64,000 bases of DNA from the NCBI RefSeq assembly GCF_027307225.1, contig NZ_DAHUXJ010000078.1:1-64000 (forward strand), written 5' to 3'. Within the stretch, counting starts at the first letter, position 1; each line of letters begins with the position of its first letter. Shown piece by piece: positions 28,715 through 37,184 of this stretch. Below the pieces are notes generated by a model, which was not told where the DNA came from, searched no databases, and saw nothing but the letters and a program-made list of their open reading frames with translations. Source of the stretch: Bradyrhizobium sp. (GTDB lineage: Bacteria; Pseudomonadota; Alphaproteobacteria; Rhizobiales; Xanthobacteraceae). The position numbers and the translations under genes are program-made.

Positions 28715-29742
28715 AAGGCGATCCATTTCCGCCGCGACGGGCCGAACAGCGCATGCATGGTCTTGGCTGTCAACAGAACGGTGAAGTCGAGCACAAGCTT
28801 CCGTTCGGAGCCGACCGCACGCAGATCGAGCTCGCGGCAGCGCGAGATCATGTCGTCAAGCACGGCATCGAGGGTAAGCTGATTCTCGCCGGTCCAGCGC
28901 GCGACAAGCTGCCGGATGTGAGCGCGGTGTCGCCTGATGAAGCTTGAGGCCGGTTGCGAGCGGCGGTGCATTGGATCGGCGGAAAACAGCCGCTGGAGGT
29001 CGCGGTCGTAGGTCTTCGGTGGTTTGAAGGTGTAGAACGCCTGCTTTTTTGCGTAGTGATCGCCAAGCGTCTCGCCGAGTTCGTGCAGCGGATCGACACG
29101 CTCCCGGTTTGCGACCACCAGCCGCTCGCCTGCGATTTCCTCCATCAGCTCGTCGACATATTCGAGCTTCTTCAGCGCCGGCCATCCGGCATAGCGCGTC
29201 CGCCAGTTCGAGCGCGGCCGCAGCCACACCGCGAAGGTTTCGGCGAAATCCTCGTCCGGATGGCTCTGCGCATACCACAGCCGAAGATGCTGGACATATT
29301 GACGGCTGGCGGGATTGGGCCGGTAGTAGCGCGGGTAGTGTTTCGAGGACCGGCCGAATAATTGCTGCCAGCGCCGGCGGCGCTGCAATTGATAGCCGTG
29401 CTGGATGGCATGGCCCGCCTCATGACGGAGGATGGCCATGCACTCGGACCACGTGCCGCCCTCGACATCGAGCATCATCTTGTTCTCGAGCTTCATCAGG
29501 CGGGGATTGGTGAGATAGAAGGGGATGGCAATTCCGGGCACATTTCCCGGGCTGAACCATTCGCTCGATATCCAGGCGTGGGGCCGCAGCCGGATGCCCC
29601 GCTCTTCGAGCTCCGCATAGAGGGCGTTAAGACAATCCTCGAGCCAGGTGCCTTCGACCGTCACCCTCAGGCTGGAGAGCCGGCGCTTGAGCAACTGCTC
29701 GTCCGATAGCTTTTCCCAGGGGTATTTTTTCCGGCGGGGCAT
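28711..29742 (-). CDS. Putative zinc metallopeptidase (HEAGH type)
   Basis: 343 aa. Residues 107-111 are HEAGH in a helix RHEAGHAIQHGYQ, the zinc-binding motif of gluzincin-like peptidases, with a likely third ligand in DEDFAETFAVWL (about 163-174). It lacks a signal peptide and membrane segments, so it should act in the cytoplasm. The C-terminal third is Arg/His-rich with no known domain. The family is usually annotated only as 'putative zinc-binding metallopeptidase'. Tight coupling to an ATP-grasp ligase (ATGA overlap) suggests a make-and-trim pathway for a peptide or peptide-like compound. Confidence 0.82.
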   Translation of the reverse strand: MPRRKKYPWEKLSDEQLLKRRLSSLRVTVEGTWLEDCLNALYAELEERGIRLRPHAWISSEWFSPGNVPGIAIPFYLTNPRLMKLENKMMLDVEGGTWSECMAILRHEAGHAIQHGYQLQRRRRWQQLFGRSSKHYPRYYRPNPASRQYVQHLRLWYAQSHPDEDFAETFAVWLRPRSNWRTRYAGWPALKKLEYVDELMEEIAGERLVVANRERVDPLHELGETLGDHYAKKQAFYTFKPPKTYDRDLQRLFSADPMHRRSQPASSFIRRHRAHIRQLVARWTGENQLTLDAVLDDMISRCRELDLRAVGSERKLVLDFTVLLTAKTMHALFGPSRRKWIAL

Positions 29743-30207
29743 CAGGCAATCTGGAGGTCACGACAATGCGGTCGGCGGGATGGTGTCACAGGATTCTGCG
29801 GGTCACAACCGCCCGATATGAGTTGGGGCCGGCTAGGGGCTTCGTGTTGCGAGCGCGCGCCGGCAATTTGAAATGCCGATTCGGATTATCCGAAATTGTG
29901 CTTGACGGGGCGATAGACACAGGTTTATTGCGATTCGTATCCCGCCTTTGCTTGAGGGACGTTTCGCGATCGAGTGCGGCGCCTGGATGTCACGCGCGGG
30001 CATAAGATCCGGCGCGAGAAGCGACCCGTTGAGGTCGGGCGGGAAATACCGATCTGGAGCGTTTTCTTCCGGCCGTTCTGTGATTTTGGCCGTTAAGGAT
30101 GCATCCCAGTATTGAGCCCGGAATGTTGAACTTCCCGAAAGGAAGGTAAGTTATCTTCCCTTGGTAGCCCCTCGCCAGCTTGCCGATCCTGTGCGAAAGT
30201 CCACAAT
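29743..30207. other. Gene-free stretch before the XRE-ImmA gene
   Basis: 465 bp with no convincing gene. It holds a partial repeat (29890-29972) and, near 30125-30160, the imperfect inverted sequence ACTTCCCGAAAGGAAGG..TTATCTTCCC just upstream of the regulator gene, which could be its operator. Confidence 0.5.
29890..29972. repeat. Left copy of the 83-bp repeat flanking the XRE-ImmA/DUF4411 module
   Basis: Shares CCGAAATTGTGCTTGACGG, CATCCCGCCTTTGCT.GAGGG-like sequence and GTTTCGCGATCG with 32025-32106 in the same orientation, about 80% by eye. It corresponds to the first fifth of the longer repeat at 32025-32440. Confidence 0.78.
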
Positions 30208-31404
30208 ATGCCTGACGTCAATCCAGATATTTTGGTTTGGGCGCGCGAGACCGCCGGTCTTACGCCGGAGGAGGCTGTAAGAAAGCTGGGCTTAAGCTCA
30301 AGCAAGAGCATGACCGGTGTTGAAAAGCTAGCCGCCTATGAGAAAGGTGTGCTCAGCCCGTCACGGCCACTACTCCTCAAGATGTCGCAGCAATACCGGC
30401 GTCCGCTCGTAGCTTTTTACATGAAAAGCAGGCCGGGACAGGGCACGCGACCAGAGGACTTTCGAAACATTCCTGACCGAGATCCTGACTCGGACATCCT
30501 AATTTCCGTTCTTGTGCGCAATGTGAGAGCGAGACAATCAGCAGTTAGAGAGATTCTCGTCGATGACGAATCGCCTGCACTGAAGTTTGTCGCGTCTAAG
30601 TCGGTTAAGGATGGTCCAGATTCAGTTTTAGAAAGCATCATCGACGTTACGGGGATTGGACGGGAAGAGTTTCGTGCGAAATCCACGCCGGAACTTGCCT
30701 TTGCTTACTTGAGAGCGAAGGTTGAGGCTGCTGGTGTTTTTGTTCTATTGATTGGCAACTTGGGCAGTCATCATACTGCAATTGATGCTGAGGCGTTCAG
30801 GGGCTTCGCTCTTGCGGATAAAATCGCGCCGTTCGTAGTCGTAAACGACCAAGATGCAAGAGCCGCGTGGTCATTCACACTAGTTCATGAATTGGCGCAC
30901 ATCTGGCTAGGCGCAAGCGGCATTAGTGGCAAGGTTTCAGATGCAGAGACCGAGAAGTTTTGTAACACCGTTGCCAATCTCTTCTTCCTCTCGGATACAG
31001 AACTTGACGCGCTAAAAATTGCCAATAGTTCGCCGCTTCAAGAAACTATTTCGACAATTGCGGACTTCGCGAGGAGGCGGCACGTAAGTGGATCAATGGT
31101 CGCCTATGGTCTTCTGCGGAAGGGCGTAATTTCGGTTGAAACTTGGCGAGCCATCACACGTTTTTTTTCTGCGCAATGGCGGAAGGGTCGGGACGCTCAA
31201 AAAGATCGAGAACAAGATTCGACGGGACCTAGCTACTACGTTGTGCGGCGCCACCGGTTGGGTCGTGCTCTCATGGAGGCCGTATCGAGGGCGTTAAGCG
31301 AGGGTACCTTAAGTCCTACGCGCGCAAGCCAAATCTTGGGCGTCAAGCCGCGAAGCGTTTCTCCGCTACTAAGCGATGAACCTTCCCGAGGTAGAGCGGC
31401 TTGA
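30208..31404 (+). CDS. XRE-type regulator fused to ImmA/IrrE metallopeptidase
   Basis: 398 aa. The N-terminus (about 5-65) is a Cro/C1-type helix-turn-helix; residues about 170-290 form an ImmA/IrrE peptidase domain with the zinc motif HELAHIWLG (227-235) and a downstream E..CN.VAN helix. A second DNA-binding-like helix region (TPTRASQILGVKPRS, about 370-385) lies near the end. Fusions of this type act as antitoxins or phage-repressor-cleaving proteases. The next gene (DUF4411) starts 2 bp after the stop, so they form a two-gene module. The codon usage is AT-richer than the neighbours, suggesting transfer. Confidence 0.88.
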   Translation: MPDVNPDILVWARETAGLTPEEAVRKLGLSSSKSMTGVEKLAAYEKGVLSPSRPLLLKMSQQYRRPLVAFYMKSRPGQGTRPEDFRNIPDRDPDSDILISVLVRNVRARQSAVREILVDDESPALKFVASKSVKDGPDSVLESIIDVTGIGREEFRAKSTPELAFAYLRAKVEAAGVFVLLIGNLGSHHTAIDAEAFRGFALADKIAPFVVVNDQDARAAWSFTLVHELAHIWLGASGISGKVSDAETEKFCNTVANLFFLSDTELDALKIANSSPLQETISTIADFARRRHVSGSMVAYGLLRKGVISVETWRAITRFFSAQWRKGRDAQKDREQDSTGPSYYVVRRHRLGRALMEAVSRALSEGTLSPTRASQILGVKPRSVSPLLSDEPSRGRAA

Positions 31405-31406
31405 GC

Positions 31407-31919
31407 ATGTTGTACTTGCTAGATGCAAACGTGCTCATTACCGCTCACACCCTCTATTACCCGGTCGACAGTGTGCCCGAGTTCTGGAGTTGGCTAGCCC
31501 ATCAGGGCGCTGCCGGCTCTTTGAAAATCCCTATCGAGAATTTCGAAGAGGTAAAGGACGGAGGGACGGACGACGAGAAGGATCTGCTCTTTAGTTGGAT
31601 TTCAGATAAGGGCATTCGGGACGCAATCGTATTGGACGCTCAAAGCGATCCGGCAACCGTGGGAGACGTGATTAGTCGAGGCTATGCGCCCGATCTTACA
31701 GAGGATGAACTTCTCACGCTCGGCCGAGATCCATTTCTCATTTCATACGCCCTCTCTTCTCCAAAAGATCGATGCGTTGTCACTACCGAGGTGTCTAAAC
31801 CGACGCGGCAGCGACAAAATAGGCATATCCCTGATGTCTGCAATTCCCTGGGCGTTCTTTGGTGCGACACCTTTAAGATGACAAAGGCGCTTGGTTTCAA
31901 AACGGGATGGAAACCCTAG
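31407..31919 (+). CDS. DUF4411 PIN-like protein, probable toxin
   Basis: 170 aa from ATG 31407, 2 bp after the preceding stop. The N-terminus MLYLLDANVLITA contains the first PIN-type acidic residue (Asp6); later acidic blocks are NFEEVKDG, DLTEDELL and RDPFLISYA, and DRCVVTTE matches the VVT.E block of PIN-like nucleases. DUF4411 proteins are predicted PIN-like ribonucleases paired with XRE-ImmA partners. The partner here is directly upstream, which is the usual order. A type II toxin-antitoxin role is inferred, not shown. Confidence 0.85.
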   Translation: MLYLLDANVLITAHTLYYPVDSVPEFWSWLAHQGAAGSLKIPIENFEEVKDGGTDDEKDLLFSWISDKGIRDAIVLDAQSDPATVGDVISRGYAPDLTEDELLTLGRDPFLISYALSSPKDRCVVTTEVSKPTRQRQNRHIPDVCNSLGVLWCDTFKMTKALGFKTGWKP

Positions 31920-32024
31920 CTGGTCATCTGATCTCCCGAATAACCAGCGAGGTTCGTCGCACAGGTGGCAAGCTACGCTCCCTAACGTCGTCTCTCGACC
32001 GACGCGATGTCGCTTTCTGATTTT

Positions 32025-32440
32025 CCGAAATTGTGCTTGACGGCGCGGTAGACGCAGCAATAGAAGCGAATCATCCCGCCTTTGCTCGAGGGGCGTTTCG
32101 CGATCGTCACGAACGTGAGAAGCGGGGAGCGATGGACGCCTTTATCGCGACTGACGAGCGCGCGCGAGGCGGACGGTGAAGTCGTGTGGTTCTGGCGCCT
32201 CGACGCTGGCGTTAACACGGCGACAACGCTTGCGCGTTGCGCCGGGGATGGTGGCAAGAAAGCCCGATCACCAGGAAGAGCACGAAGGAAGCCGTTAAAA
32301 CCACTCGCGCAGGGAAGGCCGGATCTGTTCGGCGTACCCGTGGTGACTAACTCGTATGCTTTCTACTTTCGCATACGAGGCTGCGGGTGTCACGAACACC
32401 CGGCCTTCCCTGTGCCCTCTGATTTAAGGAGGGACAACGA
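32025..32440. repeat. Long repeat with nested palindromic core (candidate structured element)
   Basis: Starts with the 82-bp segment also present at 29890-29972. Its second half has a 16-bp stem between 32307-32322 and 32400-32415 (AGGGAAGGCCGG with CCGGCCTTCCCT, plus GCGC/GTGC). Inside are two hairpins: CTCGTATGC/GCATACGAG (32351-32359, 32371-32379) and GGGTGT/ACACCC (32385-32390, 32396-32401; this shares two bases with the outer stem). No ORF of note. Lies in the gene-free stretch 31920-32729, which also holds a family C repeat. Confidence 0.72.
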
Positions 32441-32540
32441 TTTGGCATCGCCCGGACGAATCTCGCCGCGGGGAGGCGGAGGTGTGCCTTGAACGAGGTG
32501 GTTATTGTGAGTGCGACGAACCAATCCAGTCCCAGTTCAG

Positions 32541-32621
32541 TCATTCCGGGATGGTGCGTTAGCACCAGACCCGGAATCTCGAGATCCCGGGTTCACACCT
32601 AGCGGTGCGCCCCGGAATGAC
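32541..32621. repeat. Interspersed palindromic repeat, family C
   Basis: TCATTCCGGG...CCCGGAATGA ends, with internal CCGGAATCTCGAGATCCCGG and an AGCGGTGCGC block. Copies at 15491-15583 and 51391-51487. Confidence 0.8.
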
Positions 32622-32729
32622 GGCGCGATTTTGGATCGCTTCGCTTACGCTCGCGATGACGCAAAGCGGAATGCGCTGTTTGAAATTCGAATAACGAAGC
32701 CGCTGTCTCGCGCCCGGCGAGCCGCGTGT

Positions 32730-33611
32730 TCATGCGACGTTGGCCTCGACGCTCTCACCCTCCGCGGCAAGCGCATCGAGATCGATGAGTTGCGGATCGT
32801 CGGGGCTGGGCTCTCCTTGCGACCCTTCGCTGCCATGAATGTGAATCAGCGTCTGCACGCGCCGGGCATTGAGATGATCCACGTGATGATGCCGCAGCGC
32901 GACCGGCACCAACATTTTTGGCAACTCCACCAGCACGAACGCCGGCGCTCTGCGCGCTTCGCCGCTCTCGCGCCAAAGCAGCGGGTTGAGCGTGTAGATC
33001 AATTGCCGATCGATCTCGTCAATTGGCAGTTGCTCGGGTTCGGCCGGCACGCCGGTCTCGATATTGGCGTTGCCGGCGCGGGTGCGTACCGCGGCGGACC
33101 GCAGCTGCCAGCAGATCAAGTCCGAGGCCGCGAGAACCTCCCGGCGCACCGCATCGACGCTGGTCGAAAACCTCGTCGCCTCCAGCACGGACGCGGGGCT
33201 TTTGGTGACGGCGTCCACCAGGGCCATGGCACTGGCGCCAAATCCCGGCGCGGCCTGCTCGATGGCGAGGGCCATGGTCTCGATCTGATCCGCCAGCCTG
33301 TCGCGCTCGCGTTGCGCCTTGGCCTCAGCCAATGCGCGCTCGGTCGAGGCGATCTGCTCGTCAAACTCCGCGAGTTCCGCCCGCAGCGCCTTGGCGCGCT
33401 CCTCGACGTCGCGCAGCCTGGTCTCCGCCCAGCCAAGCTTGTCGGCGGTCGCACCGGCCACTGCCAGCCGTTCGGCCGCGGCTCGTTTTTCCTCAACAAC
33501 CGCTTCAATGGCGCTGACCCGGTCGGCCTGCTTCTGGCGGGCCGCACGCCTATCCCTGAGCGCAGTTTCGAACCGCTCAACCGGGGGGAGTTCTCGCTTG
33601 AAAAATGCCAT
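32730..33611 (-). CDS. Coiled-coil protein, hypothetical
   Basis: 293 aa. Residues about 15-125 are a long Glu/Ala/Arg-rich coiled coil (RVSAIEAVVEEKRAAAERL, ERAKALRAELAEFDEQIAS, ERALAEAKAQRERDRL). A second part (about 130-285) has a hydrophobic IETMALAIEQAAPGFGASAMALVDAV helix and ends DLDALAAEGESVEANVA. No signal peptide or membrane helix. I do not recognise the family; coiled-coil proteins of this shape are found near phage or conjugation genes but nothing around here supports that. No partner gene is adjacent. Confidence 0.72.
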   Translation of the reverse strand: MAFFKRELPPVERFETALRDRRAARQKQADRVSAIEAVVEEKRAAAERLAVAGATADKLGWAETRLRDVEERAKALRAELAEFDEQIASTERALAEAKAQRERDRLADQIETMALAIEQAAPGFGASAMALVDAVTKSPASVLEATRFSTSVDAVRREVLAASDLICWQLRSAAVRTRAGNANIETGVPAEPEQLPIDEIDRQLIYTLNPLLWRESGEARRAPAFVLVELPKMLVPVALRHHHVDHLNARRVQTLIHIHGSEGSQGEPSPDDPQLIDLDALAAEGESVEANVA

Positions 33612-33734
33612 CCAATATCCTCAACGCTCCGGACCATCCGCCGAATCAGCAGAGAATCATTGCGCCGGAAACTAGTCGGAAACTGGGATGACATTGCGGC
33701 CCGATTTGGCCCGGACCAGCCGATCCACGGGCCG

Positions 33735-33857
33735 CGCGTTCCCCGGACGCTGTGCAGCGTGAAACGTTGCACAGCTGATCCGGGGTCCATTGAGGGGAGT
33801 GGGTTCCGCATCTGCGATGCCCCACTGGGTGGCGCGCCGCGCGGGGGACAGGAGAGG
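33735..33857. repeat. Interspersed repeat, family B
   Basis: GTTCCCCGGACGCTGTGCAG, GCTGATCCGGGGTCCATTG and GCGGGGGACAGGAGAGG in the family order. Lies between two minus-strand genes. Confidence 0.82.
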
Positions 33858-33860
33858 GAT

Positions 33861-34157
33861 TTACGCCCGCGTTCCCGTGAACGGGAAGCTGCCCATCGGG
33901 CCGATGCCCATTTCGCCGGAAATGCTGTCGCCGGAAACCTTGCCGGTGAATTCGAGCGTCAGCGGCATCGGGCTCGTGATCGAGACTTTCCAGGACAGAT
34001 CGTCGCCATTGGCCTTGCCGTCGAAAATCTCGACCGAATTGCCTTCGGCGGATTGGGTGCCCGTGAGCGTGCCGCCTGAACTTTTCAGGCTCAGCGTTGC
34101 CTCACGGTCGCCCATCGGCGTCGTCATGGTGATGTTCCAGTTTCCGTCCGCGGCCAT
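33861..34157 (-). CDS. Small beta-rich protein, hypothetical
   Basis: 98 aa from ATG 34157 (GGAG upstream). The sequence alternates short strands with turns: WNITMTTPMGDREATLSLKSSGG, GTQSAEGNSVEIFDGKANGDDLSW and GKVSGDSISGEMGIGPMGSFPFTGTRA. It resembles small lipocalin/calycin-like beta-barrel proteins of unknown function. No cysteine. It begins 79 bp after the yciB stop and is likely cotranscribed with it. Confidence 0.72.
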   Translation of the reverse strand: MAADGNWNITMTTPMGDREATLSLKSSGGTLTGTQSAEGNSVEIFDGKANGDDLSWKVSITSPMPLTLEFTGKVSGDSISGEMGIGPMGSFPFTGTRA

Positions 34158-34236
34158 TCGCTTGGTCTCCAGCTGTTCTCGCGCCAAACCGTATAGCGTA
34201 TCTTCCAGCTCAAGCCCAATGCCGGGAAACAGGTTC

Positions 34237-34794
34237 TCAGGCGTTGGCGGCGCGCTCGCGCCGGCGGCTCTGGATCAGGAGGCGGAAGGAGACATACTGG
34301 ATGGCGAAGGCCGCGATTTTCGCGCCGACGGTCACGAAGGAGACGTAGATCGCCCAGAGCTTCATGTCGCCGGTCATCGCCACCGCAATGGTGCCCAGCC
34401 CCAGTGCGAACATCAGCACCGCCCAGGCAAAACCGGCGATGGTGACGTATTCTGGAATCGTCTCGGACACGATCGGCGGCACGTAGCGCAGCATCCAGCC
34501 GCGCTTGAGCATGATGGCGCCGATTGCAAAATGCGCGATCGAGGGTTTTGCGAGCACGAAGCGCGGGTCGTTGGTGAAGAGGGTGGCGGTGCCGAGCACG
34601 ATGACGAGCCCAAGGCTCGCCCAGGTCATGAAACCGAGTTCACTGCCCTTGATGCGGGCGCGGATCGCCTGCAGAATCGCGCCGGCGATGCCGATCCCGG
34701 TCGCGAGCGCGATGTTGCCGGTGATGAAATAAACCGCTGCGAACAGGATCGAGGACAGGAAATCGGTGCCGAGCCTGACAAAGACGTCCCGCAT
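34237..34794 (-). CDS. Inner membrane septation protein A homologue (YciB/IspZ)
   Basis: 185 aa with about five membrane helices: SSILFAAVYFITGNIALATGIG, FMTWASLGLVIVLGTATL-like and WAVLMFALGLGTIAV. The block LFTNDPRFVLAKPSIAHFAIGAI, with KRGWMLRY, is the YciB/IspZ signature. The family is linked to cell envelope synthesis and normal septation. AAGGAGAACACC precedes the ATG. Upstream, the carotenoid oxygenase gene ends 33 bp before, same strand, so the two may be cotranscribed. Confidence 0.85.
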   Translation of the reverse strand: MRDVFVRLGTDFLSSILFAAVYFITGNIALATGIGIAGAILQAIRARIKGSELGFMTWASLGLVIVLGTATLFTNDPRFVLAKPSIAHFAIGAIMLKRGWMLRYVPPIVSETIPEYVTIAGFAWAVLMFALGLGTIAVAMTGDMKLWAIYVSFVTVGAKIAAFAIQYVSFRLLIQSRRRERAANA

Positions 34795-34827
34795 GGTGTT
34801 CTCCTTCGAATGAGCCAGCTCCGCGCC

Positions 34828-36231
34828 TCAGGCAGCGTTCACCCAGTTGCCGTGAAACCCGTCGGGGACGCGGTGGCCGAGATGCACCAGCGCGATGGGG
34901 CCGGACTCGATGTCGGTCGCGTTGAAAACGGCTAGGTCGCTCGTGTTCTCGCCTGCGCGCCAGACCGCCGCAAGCAGCCAGCCGTCGCCTTCCGCGGCAT
35001 CCACGGCTTTCTCGACAAACACGGGCTCGGAGATGGCGTCGCCCGCGGGCAGCAGATATTTGGCGAGACGCTTGCCCTTGCCGTTGACATGGGCGATGCC
35101 GGAAAATCCCTCGAACATCGGCAGATCGGGATTGGCGCAGGCGTACCAGCCGTGATGGTTGGCAAGGCCCGCGCGGCGATCGTCAATGCGGGGGAATTCG
35201 CCGGTGAGATCGTCGTCGAGATAAGTCTGGAGGAAGCGGTCGGTGTTGCCGGCGAGGTCGAAGGTCCAGCGCGAAAGACGCGCGCGCGACTTGTTCGGAT
35301 CGGTGCGCGTGCCATCCGGGTACGGAAACAGCGGCGCTTCCTCGAACTGCATGACGTCGGCGATGATGCGGTCGCTTTCTTCCCAGGCGTTCATGACGTG
35401 GAAGACGTAGCAGCTCTCGCCGCGAAACCAGGCGATGTCCTTGGCGTCGCCGTTGCGCTTCATGACGCCGACGTAAGCGCCCTTGTCGGGCTCCCAGGCA
35501 TAGGGCGGCTGGCCACGCATGGCGCGCTTCATGCTGCCGGTGATGGGGAGGATCGGAAACAGCAGGTGACGTTCGGTGACGATGAAGTCGTGCACCATGC
35601 TGGCATAGGGGGCTTCAAAACGGTCGAAGCGCGTCGCGTTGCCCCTGGCGTCGATCGATCCGAACGAAAGGGTAGGGGTGAGAGGACCGCTCGCATTATA
35701 GCCAAAGAAGAACAATTCCCCGGTGACGGGATCGACCTTGGGGTGGGCCGTAAAGGGGCCATCGATTGCGCCGTCGAAATTGCTGTAGCCGCGCGTGGCG
35801 AGCGTTCCCGGCTCGATCTCGGTCGGCAGATGCGCTTCTTCCAGCGCCAGCAACCTGCCGCCGTGGAAGACGATGTTGGTATTGGCGACGCCGCCATCGG
35901 CCAGCGAAGCCGGCGCGTCGGCCAGCTTGCGCCCGAAACCGCCGAACAGCGCGCGGCCGGCGTTGTGCTCGGCCAGCCATTTTGGCGTGCGTACCCAGCG
36001 ATTGCGGTAACTGGCGCGGCCGTTCTCCAGATGGAAGGCGTGCAGCATGCCGTCGCCGACAAACCAGTGTGCGCCTGGGGAATCGAACTGCGGATTGGGG
36101 CCGTTGCGGTACAGCGTGCCGTTCAGCTCGCGCGGCAATTCGCCGGTAATCCGCAAATAGGGCGCGTCGGATTCGAACGAGATCGGGCCACGGTTGCTAC
36201 GGATCGTCTTGCTTGCGACTTCCTCTCGCAT
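34828..36231 (-). CDS. Carotenoid cleavage oxygenase family protein
   Basis: 467 aa of the RPE65/carotenoid oxygenase family. The four iron-binding histidines are recognisable in TAHPKVDP, SMVHDFIVT, YVFHVMNAW and PDGFHGNW near the C-terminus, along with the N-terminal GTLYRNGPNP and HWFVGDGMLHAF. It cleaves a carotenoid, apocarotenoid or stilbene-like double bond with O2. The gene is divergent from a TetR regulator; two 19-bp palindromes lie in the shared 112-bp gap, so it is probably repressed by that regulator. Confidence 0.93.
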   Translation of the reverse strand: MREEVASKTIRSNRGPISFESDAPYLRITGELPRELNGTLYRNGPNPQFDSPGAHWFVGDGMLHAFHLENGRASYRNRWVRTPKWLAEHNAGRALFGGFGRKLADAPASLADGGVANTNIVFHGGRLLALEEAHLPTEIEPGTLATRGYSNFDGAIDGPFTAHPKVDPVTGELFFFGYNASGPLTPTLSFGSIDARGNATRFDRFEAPYASMVHDFIVTERHLLFPILPITGSMKRAMRGQPPYAWEPDKGAYVGVMKRNGDAKDIAWFRGESCYVFHVMNAWEESDRIIADVMQFEEAPLFPYPDGTRTDPNKSRARLSRWTFDLAGNTDRFLQTYLDDDLTGEFPRIDDRRAGLANHHGWYACANPDLPMFEGFSGIAHVNGKGKRLAKYLLPAGDAISEPVFVEKAVDAAEGDGWLLAAVWRAGENTSDLAVFNATDIESGPIALVHLGHRVPDGFHGNWVNAA

Positions 36232-36251
36232 CAGGTGGCTCCCATGCCCAA

Positions 36252-36270
36252 ATCTTTACGATGTAAAGAT
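36252..36270. promoter_or_regulatory. TetR-type operator 1
   Basis: Perfect inverted repeat ATCTTTAC-GAT-GTAAAGAT with 8-bp arms, 20 bp upstream of the carotenoid oxygenase ATG. A near-identical site lies 54 bp away centre to centre. Confidence 0.75.
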
Positions 36271-36305
36271 ATCATTAGGCTTTGGCGCAGGGCGCGTCAA
36301 GCAAA

Positions 36306-36324
36306 ATCTTTACAGTGTAAACAT
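36306..36324. promoter_or_regulatory. TetR-type operator 2
   Basis: ATCTTTAC-AGT-GTAAACAT, one mismatch from a perfect palindrome, 19 bp upstream of the TetR ATG. Together the two sites cover both divergent promoters. Confidence 0.75.
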
Positions 36325-36343
36325 CAGACCTTATATTGGCGTC

Positions 36344-37069
36344 ATGACAGTCAGGGCTGAATCGAAGGCGCAATCATCGCGCGGCCGGGCGCGGCGCGTG
36401 ACGGCAGCGCGTCCGGCGCGCGCGAAGGGCACGGCGAGGTCGAAAATCTCGGGCGAGAGCGCGCCCTATCACCATGGCGCGCTGCATGCCGCGCTGCTGG
36501 AAGCAGCGGAGCGATTGCTGGAGCGCGACGGGCTTTCCGGATTGACGCTGCGGGCAGTGGCGCGCGAAGCCGGCGTGTCCCATGCGGCGCCCACTCATCA
36601 TTTTGGCGACCTCACGGGTCTCGTCAGCGAACTCGCGGCAATCGGGTTCAGGCAGTTCAACGCGGCCATGGCTGCTGCTGATTTCGGTGGCGATACCGCG
36701 ACGGAAAAGGCGCTGGCGCGCGCCAGGGCCTATGTCGCCTACGCGCAGGCGCATCCCGGCATGTACGGATTGATGTTTCGCACCGAACGTCTCGACATGA
36801 AGCGGCCGGCGCTCCATGAGGCGGCGAATGCCGCTTTCGCGGGGCTTGCGGGTGCGATCGGTGCCCAGCGTCACGAGGCGATTGAGACCAGGGCGCTGTC
36901 GCTCGTCCAGGCGGCGGCGATTGCACGGGCCTGGTCGCTGGTGCATGGCTTTACGATGCTGCTGCTCGATGGCAGGCTTGGCGACATCCTCGATCGGCTG
37001 CCCAAGGGTACCGACGTCGTGACGTTGCTTGATGCGATGCTCACGACATCGGTGACGAGGCCGTCCTAA
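36344..37069 (+). CDS. TetR-family repressor
   Basis: 241 aa from ATG 36344. After a basic, disordered N-terminus (about 1-40) comes the TetR DNA-binding domain: ALLEAAERLLERDGLSGLTLRAVAREAGVSHAAPTHHFGDL split over helices 1-4 (about 45-90). The ligand domain is of the WHG type: HPGMYGLMFRTE, and WSLVHGFTMLLLDGRL. It is transcribed away from the carotenoid oxygenase gene with paired operators in between, so autoregulation plus control of the oxygenase is likely; the inducer may be the oxygenase's substrate or product. Confidence 0.9.
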   Translation: MTVRAESKAQSSRGRARRVTAARPARAKGTARSKISGESAPYHHGALHAALLEAAERLLERDGLSGLTLRAVAREAGVSHAAPTHHFGDLTGLVSELAAIGFRQFNAAMAAADFGGDTATEKALARARAYVAYAQAHPGMYGLMFRTERLDMKRPALHEAANAAFAGLAGAIGAQRHEAIETRALSLVQAAAIARAWSLVHGFTMLLLDGRLGDILDRLPKGTDVVTLLDAMLTTSVTRPS

Positions 37070-37184
37070 AGGAACCATGCGAAGCTGGGTAAGGTTCATG
37101 CCGATCCTGCGAAGGGCCTGACATTTGCATGGAATCGTCCTAGAACGTTTCCCCTAGCTCTCAGCGTCGCAGTTGTCCCATCGC

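Noticed and set aside
29743..31919. Integrative element with integrase
   Set aside because: The AT-rich module has no integrase or transposase; only flanking direct repeats support mobility.
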